DNA of 50,966 bases from a candidate division WOR-1 bacterium RIFOXYB2_FULL_42_35 (GTDB lineage: Bacteria > Margulisbacteria > WOR-1 > O2-12-FULL-45-9): positions 1 to 50,966 of the forward strand of contig MEUC01000020.1 of NCBI GenBank assembly GCA_001771545.1, written 5' to 3'. Positions 36,101-44,318 of this stretch are shown one piece after another (the stretch's first letter is position 1; each line of letters begins with the position of its first letter). The position numbers and the translations under genes were made by a program. The notes beneath the pieces are model-generated. The model worked only from the letters and a program-made list of their open reading frames with translations, did not search any database and was not told where the DNA came from.

Positions 36101-38806
36101 GGCATCAATGATCACGATTGGAGAATCTTCTCTTTCTAATAGATATCTATCACCAGCAACAGGATCAACAATATAGCGATGGGTTTCGTCAGGTTTTAAG
36201 CTGCGTGCCACGCTTACCAGTGGAGCAGAAGAGTTTAGTAACTTATCTAGCTTAGCAACTAAAGCAGGGATGCTGTCCCCAGGTTTTACGTTAGCATAAC
36301 GACTAAAAGCTGGTAGGGCTCTGCGTTCAAGGCTGTTGCGCATCGGATAATTAAAGGCTTCTATTGAAGCAATTGCCTGAATACTTCTTAGGTTTAAAAC
36401 ATAGGGCCTAAAACGATCATAAGCATATGTTGATTTTGAGTCTTGAGGTCCTGGTGATTTAGGGGTCCTTTTGTAGGCTTCTCTATAAGCTGTAAAAGCT
36501 TGGCGCTTTAAGGATTCGGCACTGCTATACATAGCAGTGTTATTGGTATTGCGCCAAATTTCCTGGGCAGCCAAAGCCTTGGATAGATACGCGTCACCCA
36601 AATCTTGATGGATTCTGGCAATTAGGGCAGCGGCAGCAAATGGGCGCGCTCTAAATTTTGTTTTTAAAATATCTTCAGCGGTCTTGGCGAATTCAAGTGC
36701 TTCGTTAAGACGAACAATAGCTTGGTCAAAAATTTTATATTTAGTTGCTGCTGTGGCATTGCTGCTGACCTTCCACATTAAACCTTCAGCCCAACTCATA
36801 TTAATTTGTGCTAGGGGAGAGCTCAAATAACCCAGACTTCTGGCTTCTAATTTAAGGACTTGTTTGACTTGTCTCATTTGAAAGGCGGGCATGCTTTCTC
36901 CGGCGTTTCTAGGAAAGTGAATGCCCCTGCTAGCAATGGCAGTACTAGCCAGTTTGGATAGTTTAAGCAGTATAATATGACGCAGAAGTTCGAATTTATT
37001 ATATTTGTTACCTTGGAAAGCAATATCTTTAGCCAGTGTCCAACTGGAATAGCCTTGTTCATTAGATCTAACTAACCAGTTCCAGAGATAAAGATTTAAT
37101 TTTTCCGAGGTCAGATCTCTTTCTGTAAGACGGCCGTAATATAAGCCGGAAGGGCTGTCTATCTCCATTTGAAAATCGGTCGTCCACTTGCTTAATGTTG
37201 CGGCAACCCGCCCAAGTTTTTGATTTAACCAGGTACTGACAGGGTTTGATGCTAGGCCTAAGAAATTAATAATCATGACTGGTTGTGGTTCTTTCAGTTC
37301 AAATATTTCCGATTTGCCGGTTACAACCTTGCCAGTGAAACGAACATCTTGAAAAAGACTTCTGGCAGCTTGCCAACCTGCTTGCCGTTGTTCTGCCTCA
37401 AGAAGCTTTTCTGATAATTTTTGTTTTAAGCGAGTATCGGTAATAGTGTTTATTGTGGCTTTTATTCCTGGCTTGAAATAAACCAAGGTAGGTTGGCCGC
37501 TCTTTTCTACAAAAAAATCATTCCAAGAATATCTGGAACCAGCCAGCATCCTGGTAACAGAAGCTTTAGAGAGAGACCCTTCTTTAACTGTATATTCAAA
37601 GAAACGACTTATGCCGGCTCCGTCATCAAATTCAAAGTCATCAACCCAGAAAGGAACAACGTAGGATATGTCAACATCTTTCTTGTTGATCCACGTATGT
37701 AAACTGGTCCACCATTTTTCCTGTCCGGGTCTGGTAGCATCGTGACCTGTTTCACCAATACCGATATTGATCGGTTTGTCTTTTAAATGGGAGTACTTAC
37801 GTTTTAAATCATTTACTATCCCAACAAGAATTCCGTAAGGTTTATTAAACATTTCTTCAGCAGTTCGACTTTTGCCAGCCAAACTACTGTTGTAGTCATG
37901 CATAAGGATCAAATCATATTCGTCCGGGTAAGCTTCTAGATATTCCCTAAAGAGGGGCGGATCGTTATTGAAGTTGATTGACCAAGTAATGCTATCAGCT
38001 AGGTTGCCCCCCCAGGGGGTAGAAATTCTTTTGGCTACTTCGATAACCAAATGGCGTAGCTCCATAAACTTTTTGCCTTGACCGGCCCACCAATAATAGC
38101 GTGCAGCTGTTTTTTCTACGTTCATTTCGTGGCCAACAGGGGAGATGATGATCGGATAACCTTGTTGACCTTTGTGGCTTCGGCCTTTCTGCCAATTTAG
38201 TAAACCTGTGAACCATTGGACGTATAAACTGTAAGTTTGGGTTGAGCTACCTCCAGGAGCCAGAGACTGTTTGAGTTCTTTTATTTGGTCATCAATGGAA
38301 ATCGGGAAGGTATTGGTGTCTGGGTTGCGAGTTTCCATCTTGATATTAGGGATAGCTCCCTGATCGGCAATCCAATTAGCCTCAGAAGTGGGGAAGTTAA
38401 AATTAAATCCCCGAGAGGTTTGCAAATGGTGAAAGATATTAATAGTGCTGGGTCTTTTTCCTGCCAGTTGTTTGAATTCTTGGTATTGGCTTCTGCCCTT
38501 GGGCCCATTATTAACGGCAGGGCCAAAAATGATCTTCCCTTTGACAAATTTTACTTTTAAACGATACTGGGAAGTAGCTGGTGCTCCTCCTGGGCCTGTT
38601 CCTGATCCTGCATCTGTAGCGCGTGGGCCTGGGGCTTGGGCCAAAAGGGTACGGTTGTCAGGAATAATTGGGGCATAGGGTTGTTGTTCGAGTGATAATT
38701 CATCATGAGCGGGCTTATTGCCCAGGTTAGTTGTCCCCTGACCGTTTAATTTTAGCGAGGAACCGGGATCGCCATTTCCACCTATTTGTCCTGGTCCAGC
38801 ATTCAT
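30161..38806 (-). CDS. Giant protein: GH26-like domain, TPR-like solenoid and C-terminal outer-membrane beta-barrel
   Basis: A 2881-aa protein. Residues 1-80 are Gly/Pro/Ala-rich without a hydrophobic signal core. Residues about 80-440 resemble the GH26 TIM barrel: SPVGHEMN (Glu227, acid/base position) followed by YYWW, WSINFN where relatives read WSPN, YDLILMHDYN, and KPINIGIGETG (Glu352, nucleophile position). Residues about 440-2590 are almost entirely helical, with TPR-like units (AYIAKNLGDRATYFRLATQAL; GDAYLSKALAAQ). From about 2600 amphipathic strands continue to the last residues GGGVQATINF, ending in Phe as in BamA-dependent barrels. BcsC, PgaA and AlgK/E combine TPR and barrel for polysaccharide export; this looks like a much larger version fused to a glycosidase. 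It has its own promoter. Confidence 0.85.
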   Translation of the reverse strand: MNAGPGQIGGNGDPGSSLKLNGQGTTNLGNKPAHDELSLEQQPYAPIIPDNRTLLAQAPGPRATDAGSGTGPGGAPATSQYRLKVKFVKGKIIFGPAVNNGPKGRSQYQEFKQLAGKRPSTINIFHHLQTSRGFNFNFPTSEANWIADQGAIPNIKMETRNPDTNTFPISIDDQIKELKQSLAPGGSSTQTYSLYVQWFTGLLNWQKGRSHKGQQGYPIIISPVGHEMNVEKTAARYYWWAGQGKKFMELRHLVIEVAKRISTPWGGNLADSITWSINFNNDPPLFREYLEAYPDEYDLILMHDYNSSLAGKSRTAEEMFNKPYGILVGIVNDLKRKYSHLKDKPINIGIGETGHDATRPGQEKWWTSLHTWINKKDVDISYVVPFWVDDFEFDDGAGISRFFEYTVKEGSLSKASVTRMLAGSRYSWNDFFVEKSGQPTLVYFKPGIKATINTITDTRLKQKLSEKLLEAEQRQAGWQAARSLFQDVRFTGKVVTGKSEIFELKEPQPVMIINFLGLASNPVSTWLNQKLGRVAATLSKWTTDFQMEIDSPSGLYYGRLTERDLTSEKLNLYLWNWLVRSNEQGYSSWTLAKDIAFQGNKYNKFELLRHIILLKLSKLASTAIASRGIHFPRNAGESMPAFQMRQVKQVLKLEARSLGYLSSPLAQINMSWAEGLMWKVSSNATAATKYKIFDQAIVRLNEALEFAKTAEDILKTKFRARPFAAAALIARIHQDLGDAYLSKALAAQEIWRNTNNTAMYSSAESLKRQAFTAYREAYKRTPKSPGPQDSKSTYAYDRFRPYVLNLRSIQAIASIEAFNYPMRNSLERRALPAFSRYANVKPGDSIPALVAKLDKLLNSSAPLVSVARSLKPDETHRYIVDPVAGDRYLLEREDSPIVIIDAFKQEVLETRRMLIERKIALLKWQLEEDPSVNKVTQQQIIDALFAQYKSEAAALVSKIYHQPFAGTAVSVDERNKALGIENPKKRLDLIRAVRLSNGGTHLTLAEVYVDKINAGLTELQAALGEGYSVPALFAGLTQGFARRFFVARENAPNPLALNTNQVRDNSTKAYTHKKTYDYVAARVWYAKAERTQVGDNWLLSSTEKRARLEKLYDEILVPAQSTLRGFDAEELKLTMADNLSGRAYIAKNLGDRATYFRLATQALELLDSGPLEYDPDPNKSMARRETAGEAYLLKAKIIKSMVGELEYEDTLKELSKIFQKERAKGMPAPDITSIKTSQGVPQAELAALNYIERTYVPKAGAMVKYESKNEVDLLEGTCKAQRAFVMRDLRMGGYRELLDQAKYIIQHKAIHGNNGPLLKGGRRSTRGEGGHWLAKITVVKVGDMRIGDLAEGFKVTNDAAILASIQELKLRAENQVAITTGQGRSATTRKVVYQSAEQLAGMLKAGDRVNKVIATDADLVDYQLQEIESTAPDINNVRREKLLVGKALYDLNATDAEIHFIRASLNKDKGKIKAFRANAKKALILLAGTLKMNKGYSNPFVIEAGKDKFAGGVPTVVRGYITLANFLAAISGDKRESAKLQPVLQQHFSQFGIQFSPSDHETTVEYHLLQHSTRISRQALALGWNTATGTKRETWIIGRERVAAEKDQDGSELRFTYLFRDLVIKKNLPTGKALDKAVERLELFLSPDDRKEFTALTSTTEGKQDLLVKYQKKFQGIYDAAKTSLEHIRDDSNRAELVDESKVLLAQASASIAADVDDLMAERDILDTEVVNPLRTLLQGNNMLRGRNLVAANHLLGKNIKTVGSITQDIDGYIWQDPITKARRVSPQAERLFTEAVQHLQRTVQTSARRDLIAESRVEIGEIKAIRAGNEMDPAVEMQRVKSAEAEINAGLHLRYIDEKGAQVLSGRSLIVAESGSTRMIMRRGFLRRQMLGRTDQEAQKLLNGTRIRLAVILNSRRGDLVLSAMTDQALMRYVEAADANQSIATYDRKNGSWIFQTEITVTRKIKNGTTKDEKERKLMDGNDQEVERAVLNLQVLPAVRYVLDSNRQTGRSKFETRKLFGDTQVRLGLVGREIYGKEDTQERAHVTRGKRQLEIVAACGIKELTDEVAITRTRIRLVESSDQENDRVELGLVSQATPILMNRNEVAPSGLKAAAQPLADSPNLSSRARLDLKLAKVEAFGRLSFTYRDLPEWGVGDKKADILKRHLYPLTRKLYDALGEYRAQKEEEQSKRLAGQTNGTLKPVTDRVKQAKAKLDAVRAELDTELKGQQLKQKRESANYFYLRAWQEVLPVLTCGRRDLEAVADFWVAQLISVFAEDTKDLLFIAEMYADKAHKSGELRGSQYIDSFFSVADVKSRLAGLFNEKPHLKPWETVYKANQAIDALFAGMQLIAQRSWISKKDRQSIGKLLKKDLKDFIDRIKDKIPKRNVLVLASALNKASDLKSWGTMGWALDATWEYSVIGAGLLDQVSKRFKATNLPIDSKLRRQLGANCITRAEMMRYKHEPFWRSSSSQAHPDIDYDQAEKLYLLALTHLETDAEKERAANPKAESKEETATAFSILTLRAKAHVGLANLYADQDWESGRSRTKAQDHLDEADKDLKLIEQLGSWTSEQDQLKRSYFQALRIKRNIYDVRASLAYSATHYVSSGVDSHNLTAKVEIPFWNGRLRFSPELNLQKVTGVDDWLAQPILSLSAHGNLGGYKGGLFNLSHSWLIPTTEQQANLDFRTDISLKLRDHLTIQASHHHQEFDNYSKWSVWAGIYTRPASFFPNAIHTALNKVVLGWENVVYSYPDTYTPPENPSMPEMRSRLGNTSSVRVGIEDIDLPAFWGVLPGWTSLSWSVNMPIEPLTMRLSEDFKTNEADPTYDNALFMFDHRLSITPPFKDPFFGWLLRIDATFNIGIDKDLNLKQFGGGVQATINF

Positions 38807-38887
38807 CTCTTAATTCCTTTTCTATCTAATGATTTAATTAAGCCCTCTTACTCTTCATGGGCCATCTTGGGCCTTCTTCCTATATAT

Positions 38888-38914
38888 ATATCGACACTTT
38901 TGAGGAGAAATTTC
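38888..38914 (-). promoter_or_regulatory. Sigma-28-like promoter of the 2881-aa gene
   Basis: On the minus strand CTGAAA, a 17-base spacer after GAAA, and CGATAT (38893 down to 38888). The block 38880-38918 is identical over 39 bases to 50835-50873 upstream of the GT2-like gene. The leader to the start codon at 38806 is about 75 bases, with AAGGA as ribosome binding site. Confidence 0.75.
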
Positions 38915-38939
38915 AGCTATTTTTTAGTGGGGGAAAAGA

Positions 38940-41900
38940 CTATCTTAAAAGAGCATCCGGATCCATTGCACCACCGGGGCTAGTGTCTATCTTTGGCTCA
39001 GGTGTTTGGTCTGGCTTAGTAAGTGCCGGATTACTAGAGACAGATTGTTGGCCAGATTGGTTTGAATCATTGGTAATTGTTTTAATTGGATTAACATCCT
39101 CCGAGTCGATAATTGTCTGCCAATTTTTGCGAACATTATGTCCCAAAGGAATTTGTTTGCCATACTTATCCATGAATTCCTTTAAATCAGTAAAAGTTTT
39201 AACCATGTTTAATTCTGTTAGGTAAGGTTTTGAATTGGACATATTACTAATCCCATCTCTTAGTAGAGGGAGAAAAGCCTCCATGTTCATTCTTTCGTAA
39301 TCCGATTTGCCTTTGGTCTTAGCGTAATTAAGCTTAGCCAAGAAAAGTACCTGGTTTGTGCCTGGGGCATCTTTTAGTGTTCTTAAAATAAACTCATAAT
39401 ATTTAATAGCTTTAGCCAAATTATGCTCATCAGTACCAAGTGCACGCCAGCAATTGGCGATAGTTAGAAAAGCATAAAGTTTTGGTGGATAAGTATGGGG
39501 CCGATCTTTAAGCAGGTCAATAACATGCTGACTTGTTTCAATGGCTTCTTCGTATCTGTCTTGGGCAAAGGCAATTATAGCGCTAATGCTGAAACGCCTG
39601 ACCAAATGGGCCTCAACCAGGGTTCTGGGGGCAACTTTATTTCTAAGGATATCCTCAGCGCTGTCGACCAGCTTGATATCCCCCGTAAAAGAAGAAAGAA
39701 TTTCGGCCAATGCTAAGTCATTAACTGGCGGAATGTGTTGAGGGAAGATCGTTTTTTCCTGAGCTTCTTTACCGCGGATAGTTTTCCACAAAACATGGCT
39801 TTGGCCTGCAACTCCGACAAAGTTTTCAAAGGGTTTTTTCATGGCGAAGACCTTTTCATGAAAGCCCTTAATTTTATCCCAGGCAACATAGTCGATCTTA
39901 TAATAGAGCCAGAGACTTTCCCAAGCTAAATATGCTTCAGCAGCAATGGCTTCACGATATTCGCGAATAAAACTGCTGAAACTGTTAGCAGCTACCTCTA
40001 AAGCTTGGGCCTCAGCTTCCAGAGCTTCTAATTTATTAAGTTCTACCGTTACTCTAGCTTTGGAGGTGGTTATTTTAGCACTTGCCTTTTCTCTTTCTGC
40101 TTTACGGAAAACTTCTTTAGCTTCGTCAATAACTAATCGTTGTTGTTGAATCGCCTCGCGTTTAGCGGCTAAATCAACTAGTTGTTGATTACGAACTGCC
40201 CCACCGGTTGATTCCCAGTAGCGATAAGCAGCAATAATGTGGGGTAGGGTATAGCGTCGACGAGTTTCCCAGTCAGTGTTCATGAAAGAGTAAGCTAGAC
40301 CGAGGCCAAGCTCTACCCTGGCCATGGTTAGCATATCTTTGTTAAGTTTATACTTAACAAAGATTGGCGATTCAACATTGACCTCTTCCAGCTCGGTTCC
40401 AGGGAATCTTTTAATATTATCTTCTAGTTTGTCGACACTATTTTCTGCTGCGTTAACTTCGTCGAGCTTATTATCAACAAGATCTTCCAAAGCAGACAAG
40501 GCTACTTGGACACTAGCATGAGTTCCTGGAATAGTGATAGGTCTTATCTTGGCGCTAGCTAGTTTTGGATATTGCCTTTCTAAACCGGCAATGGCTTGCG
40601 TAGCTTGTCTCACCTTGGTTTGATCGTTGAGCTGTTTTGCTAGGGAAAGCTTTTTGTGATAAAAGGAGCGTAGTTCAATTAAGTGTTGAAAAAGAGAAGC
40701 TCTTTCTTGTGCTAAGTCAAGCTCAGCCACAACTTGTTGATCGTGCTTAACAATTCTTTCTTCGTCTAAGAGGGCTTGAATGCTTTTTTCAATGGCACTG
40801 CCAACCTTATCGCGTTTCCAGTTGGGGAAATAAGGATCACGGCCTTCACCCCAGTGATTTTCCAGATAATCTTTAAGATGGTGGAAGATGCCCAACCCGG
40901 TGCCCCAGTCGCCGCTTTTTAGACGATAAATACGAGCATTAGCTTCGCCCAAGAGGGCAATTTTGCGCTGGCCTTCCATACCTCTGCGGGCAGGAACTAG
41001 GGAATAGGCTTTAATGGCTAAATCATAGCGGCCAATTTTGGTTAAATTTAGAGCTAACCTGTTTAGATCTTTAGTGTATTCGTCATAGCGCGGGTCAGTG
41101 TGATTGCTAATTGGATCGTTGAGCCAGTCACGGCTACTATGTTTATTTTGTCTGAACTTTTGTAAGATTGTGTTGGCGACATGGTACCAATCAGCGTGAC
41201 GTTGTAAAATATCCGGATCAATTTGCTGATAAAACAAATTGGACTGGAAAGTCCTTTGTTTGGTTCTTTCTACTATCTGGGCAAAGGTTGTGTGGGGGAA
41301 TTTGATGATATCGTAAATCCGGCCTTTTTCTTGAGCTGTTAAAGGGACAGGAACAGTGGGGGTGCCAACAAAAGAATATGCTGGTTTATATTGGCGAATA
41401 AATTGTGCTCGGCTGCTGGGAAGATCAGGCAAAGGGTTCCCCTCTTCGTCGACATAGTTTGCTTGGGTTAAGCTGAGCCAGATGCCCCATTGCTTGTTAG
41501 CGCCGAATTCCGAAAAATGTTCCCCAGAAAGCCTGGTTTGCTTGTAAGGGTAATGTGCTTTGGCAAAGGCATCACGTTGCAGCAGGAGCTTGTCTTTTGG
41601 GAATAATCCCACCATCCCGGCAAACCTAAACATTTTATCGACAAAAGCATTCCAGTCTAAGCGAGGTGAAAAATATTTTTGCAGGTCTTGATCCATATTC
41701 AAGGGGGTATTGAGCAGCTCGTCGGCAATTTGTTTGCGGGAAACAGTTGGCCCCTGGCTTGATTTTATGAACTTGTCAGTCCTAGTGACTGATCTTAAGG
41801 CCTGTTTGTTGGAATCAGAATTAAGTCCCCAGAAGGAAAGCTGGCCTTCGCGTTCCATCTTATTTCTTTCGTATAAAGCTGCCAGGTGGACGTCAGTTTT

Positions 41901-44318
41901 GGGGAAATACTTGTAAGATCCGTTGAGCCAGGCTGATTTGGCCTCATAGTCTCCATAGAGACTTTTACGCATGTAATCAGTTTGACCCCCCTCCAGGGCA
42001 GCAGCGCCTTTGTACTCGGCATCGCGAAATTCCGGGAAGGGTGGGGGCTCAACCAGGTCTTCACAACCAAACTCGAAAACAGCCAAACCCATTTTTTTCT
42101 TGGCGTTAAGCATGGCTGATCTGATCGGGCTGTTCCGGGAGCGTTTAATGATGGCAAAAATCTTGACTTTATCTTCTTTGTTTAGATAAACCCAAGACTT
42201 AAATTGTTTAATGAACTTGGCTTCGTTGCCGTCAAACTTTTTAGTGGCGTAGCCAGCTTTATCAAGATAGCCTTTGCTTCTCAGTGATTGCCAAAGCAGC
42301 TGACGTCTTTGATTTTGATTGGCTCGAGATAAGGAAAGCAGTTTATCTTTAGTCTCGGCGCTGAGTCTGGAGGCTTTGATTCTAGCCACGGCGTTGGGAC
42401 GAAAATAAATGTACTCGGAATTATCAGTAGGCGGCGTGAAAATTTCCTTAAAGGCCTTATCGTCTTCAGCCAAAACACCTGCTAAAGCTTCTTTTGCTAT
42501 TGCCAATCGGCCAATAGCGCTCAAGTGATATTGTGAGACGCGGCCTTGTAAAATTGCCAAAGACGGATCTAACAGCTCTTCGGGTGATTTCCAGATAAAA
42601 GAGGCTTTCCAAACATTGTAGAGTTCTTGACCGCCAACTTTGCGCAACACTTTTTCGCGATAAGGTTTTTTGAAGGCCAGGAAATCGTCGTTAGGAGTTT
42701 TTCTAAATAACGACAGCCATTGGTTTCCAATCTTCCTTTGGGCTAAGTAAGCAGTATTTAATTTTTCGAAGAGCCATTTTTTTCGTGATTCACTTTCCTT
42801 GGCTAGGGCAGTAGGGTTAAAATTCTCCAGCTTGCCATCGAATAAAGGGCCAAGACGGCCGTTTTTATCCAAGTATCCATCTAAATCTTTATAAGTCAGT
42901 TTAAGTTTGGCCAGGGTGGTGGCTGTAATTGTAACTTGCTTGAGGTAATATCTTTGAGTATAGGCCTCGAGTGCGGTATCAAAGTCTTTCTTGGGAACTA
43001 GAGCGTGTACCCTATTATAAGCGTCGGTTCCAACTATATCGACGTATTTATGCTCAAAGAGTTGTTTTAGGGTGGTAAAGATTTCGTCAATTTGTGCCTG
43101 GTTCAAATTAGTCTGCTTGGCTATTTCTTTTACGAAAGCAGCTTTTTTGCCGGCATAGCCGCGTAAGATTTTCCCTTGTTGATCTATACAGCCAATTTTT
43201 AAGAGGGCAGCCTGAATAGCTTGGCTGGTTTTTTGATCATTACCATCAAAAATAGTCCAGTAATCTTGCTCCGCAGACCCGCCAGGATAATATTGCAGCA
43301 TATTGTCATAGGGGTCAGCATTCGGTGACCAGGCAAAGAGTACGCGATCGGCACCAACATCTTCATGCCAGATTTTCCATAAAGTGATAAAGGCTAGCTT
43401 GTATTGTCCTGGGACCCCATACCAGGGAAAAGGGTTATACTTTAGGTTCATTTCTTGCAGTAGACGGTTAATTGCCTTGCGTTGATACTTATCGGTCCAA
43501 GTCTTTTCGGTTTCAGCATTTCTTCTAATATAACTGTAAAGAGTGTAAGAGTCGGCCAAGTTGTTGGGGATTACAACTTGCCGTCCTGCCAGCTTGGCAG
43601 CATAAATTTCTTTTAAAAGGCTGCGGTGTTTGGCGATCTTGTTTATCCGACGAACAAAACTTGCCTCGTTATAACTGCCGTCAGAATTTAAGATAGCTAA
43701 ACCATTGGGGTCGGGCTCAAAGGTAATCAGTGGTGTTGAGCCGTTAATCCTGGCCGCTTCTAGTGATTCCCAGTTTATATTGTAGCCAGGTTCAAATTTT
43801 TGAAACCAGGCCATGGTTGAAAAAGTTCGACCAATTTCAAACTGGCGTTCAACTACTTCTCGATCACCTTCTTCTAGTGTGGCAGCATCTTTAAGGTGTG
43901 AAAACAATTTATCAAGTTTTGGCTTGGATAAATTAAGTCTTTGTTTGGCAAAATAGAAAAATTTGGCGATGTCTTCATCTTCATAAAAGTTAAAGGTGAT
44001 TAGGCCTTTTGTCTCTGTTGATAAGGCTCCAATAACTCCCAGGTCACGTAAAGCTTGCCAGGTTTTATCAACCGATTTTGCACCGACTATTGCTGCTAAG
44101 GTTGATTTTTCAAAAGTGGCTGATACCTTGCGCTGGGTGATGCGCAGAGGGGCTCCTTCGTTAGAATAAAGGCCCAGGTTAACCTTGCCGTCTTCAATAA
44201 CGAAATCTTGGCTAAAATCAACAGGTTGTTTCTCACTACTGTTGCCTTGAGAAGAAGCGTTTGAACTGCTTCCCCAAGAAGAAATAGATCCCCAGATTGA
44301 ATCTAAAATGCCACTCAT
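38940..44318 (-). CDS. Giant GH26-like/TPR protein with inserted helical repeats
   Basis: A 1792-aa protein with a Ser/Asn/Gly-rich start and no signal peptide. The N-terminal part recalls GH26: STMAWFQKF and STPLITFEP (167-202), LLQEMN (Glu289; the usual His before Glu is Gln), WKIWHEDVGADRVLFAWSPN (314-333), YYPGG and YVDIVGTDAYN (425-435). A nucleophile motif was not found. A helical module (about 362-421) splits the domain; related modules sharing G-Y-L-D-K-x-G...F-D-G recur at about 470-525 and again further on. The C-terminal 700 residues hold clear TPR units (IGRYDLAIKAYSLVPARRG; QDRYEEAIETSQHVIDLL). Its ATG overlaps the stop of the GT2-like gene (ATGA), so the two are translationally coupled. 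Probably a polysaccharide-processing or scaffold partner of that enzyme. Confidence 0.82.
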   Translation of the reverse strand: MSGILDSIWGSISSWGSSSNASSQGNSSEKQPVDFSQDFVIEDGKVNLGLYSNEGAPLRITQRKVSATFEKSTLAAIVGAKSVDKTWQALRDLGVIGALSTETKGLITFNFYEDEDIAKFFYFAKQRLNLSKPKLDKLFSHLKDAATLEEGDREVVERQFEIGRTFSTMAWFQKFEPGYNINWESLEAARINGSTPLITFEPDPNGLAILNSDGSYNEASFVRRINKIAKHRSLLKEIYAAKLAGRQVVIPNNLADSYTLYSYIRRNAETEKTWTDKYQRKAINRLLQEMNLKYNPFPWYGVPGQYKLAFITLWKIWHEDVGADRVLFAWSPNADPYDNMLQYYPGGSAEQDYWTIFDGNDQKTSQAIQAALLKIGCIDQQGKILRGYAGKKAAFVKEIAKQTNLNQAQIDEIFTTLKQLFEHKYVDIVGTDAYNRVHALVPKKDFDTALEAYTQRYYLKQVTITATTLAKLKLTYKDLDGYLDKNGRLGPLFDGKLENFNPTALAKESESRKKWLFEKLNTAYLAQRKIGNQWLSLFRKTPNDDFLAFKKPYREKVLRKVGGQELYNVWKASFIWKSPEELLDPSLAILQGRVSQYHLSAIGRLAIAKEALAGVLAEDDKAFKEIFTPPTDNSEYIYFRPNAVARIKASRLSAETKDKLLSLSRANQNQRRQLLWQSLRSKGYLDKAGYATKKFDGNEAKFIKQFKSWVYLNKEDKVKIFAIIKRSRNSPIRSAMLNAKKKMGLAVFEFGCEDLVEPPPFPEFRDAEYKGAAALEGGQTDYMRKSLYGDYEAKSAWLNGSYKYFPKTDVHLAALYERNKMEREGQLSFWGLNSDSNKQALRSVTRTDKFIKSSQGPTVSRKQIADELLNTPLNMDQDLQKYFSPRLDWNAFVDKMFRFAGMVGLFPKDKLLLQRDAFAKAHYPYKQTRLSGEHFSEFGANKQWGIWLSLTQANYVDEEGNPLPDLPSSRAQFIRQYKPAYSFVGTPTVPVPLTAQEKGRIYDIIKFPHTTFAQIVERTKQRTFQSNLFYQQIDPDILQRHADWYHVANTILQKFRQNKHSSRDWLNDPISNHTDPRYDEYTKDLNRLALNLTKIGRYDLAIKAYSLVPARRGMEGQRKIALLGEANARIYRLKSGDWGTGLGIFHHLKDYLENHWGEGRDPYFPNWKRDKVGSAIEKSIQALLDEERIVKHDQQVVAELDLAQERASLFQHLIELRSFYHKKLSLAKQLNDQTKVRQATQAIAGLERQYPKLASAKIRPITIPGTHASVQVALSALEDLVDNKLDEVNAAENSVDKLEDNIKRFPGTELEEVNVESPIFVKYKLNKDMLTMARVELGLGLAYSFMNTDWETRRRYTLPHIIAAYRYWESTGGAVRNQQLVDLAAKREAIQQQRLVIDEAKEVFRKAEREKASAKITTSKARVTVELNKLEALEAEAQALEVAANSFSSFIREYREAIAAEAYLAWESLWLYYKIDYVAWDKIKGFHEKVFAMKKPFENFVGVAGQSHVLWKTIRGKEAQEKTIFPQHIPPVNDLALAEILSSFTGDIKLVDSAEDILRNKVAPRTLVEAHLVRRFSISAIIAFAQDRYEEAIETSQHVIDLLKDRPHTYPPKLYAFLTIANCWRALGTDEHNLAKAIKYYEFILRTLKDAPGTNQVLFLAKLNYAKTKGKSDYERMNMEAFLPLLRDGISNMSNSKPYLTELNMVKTFTDLKEFMDKYGKQIPLGHNVRKNWQTIIDSEDVNPIKTITNDSNQSGQQSVSSNPALTKPDQTPEPKIDTSPGGAMDPDALLR

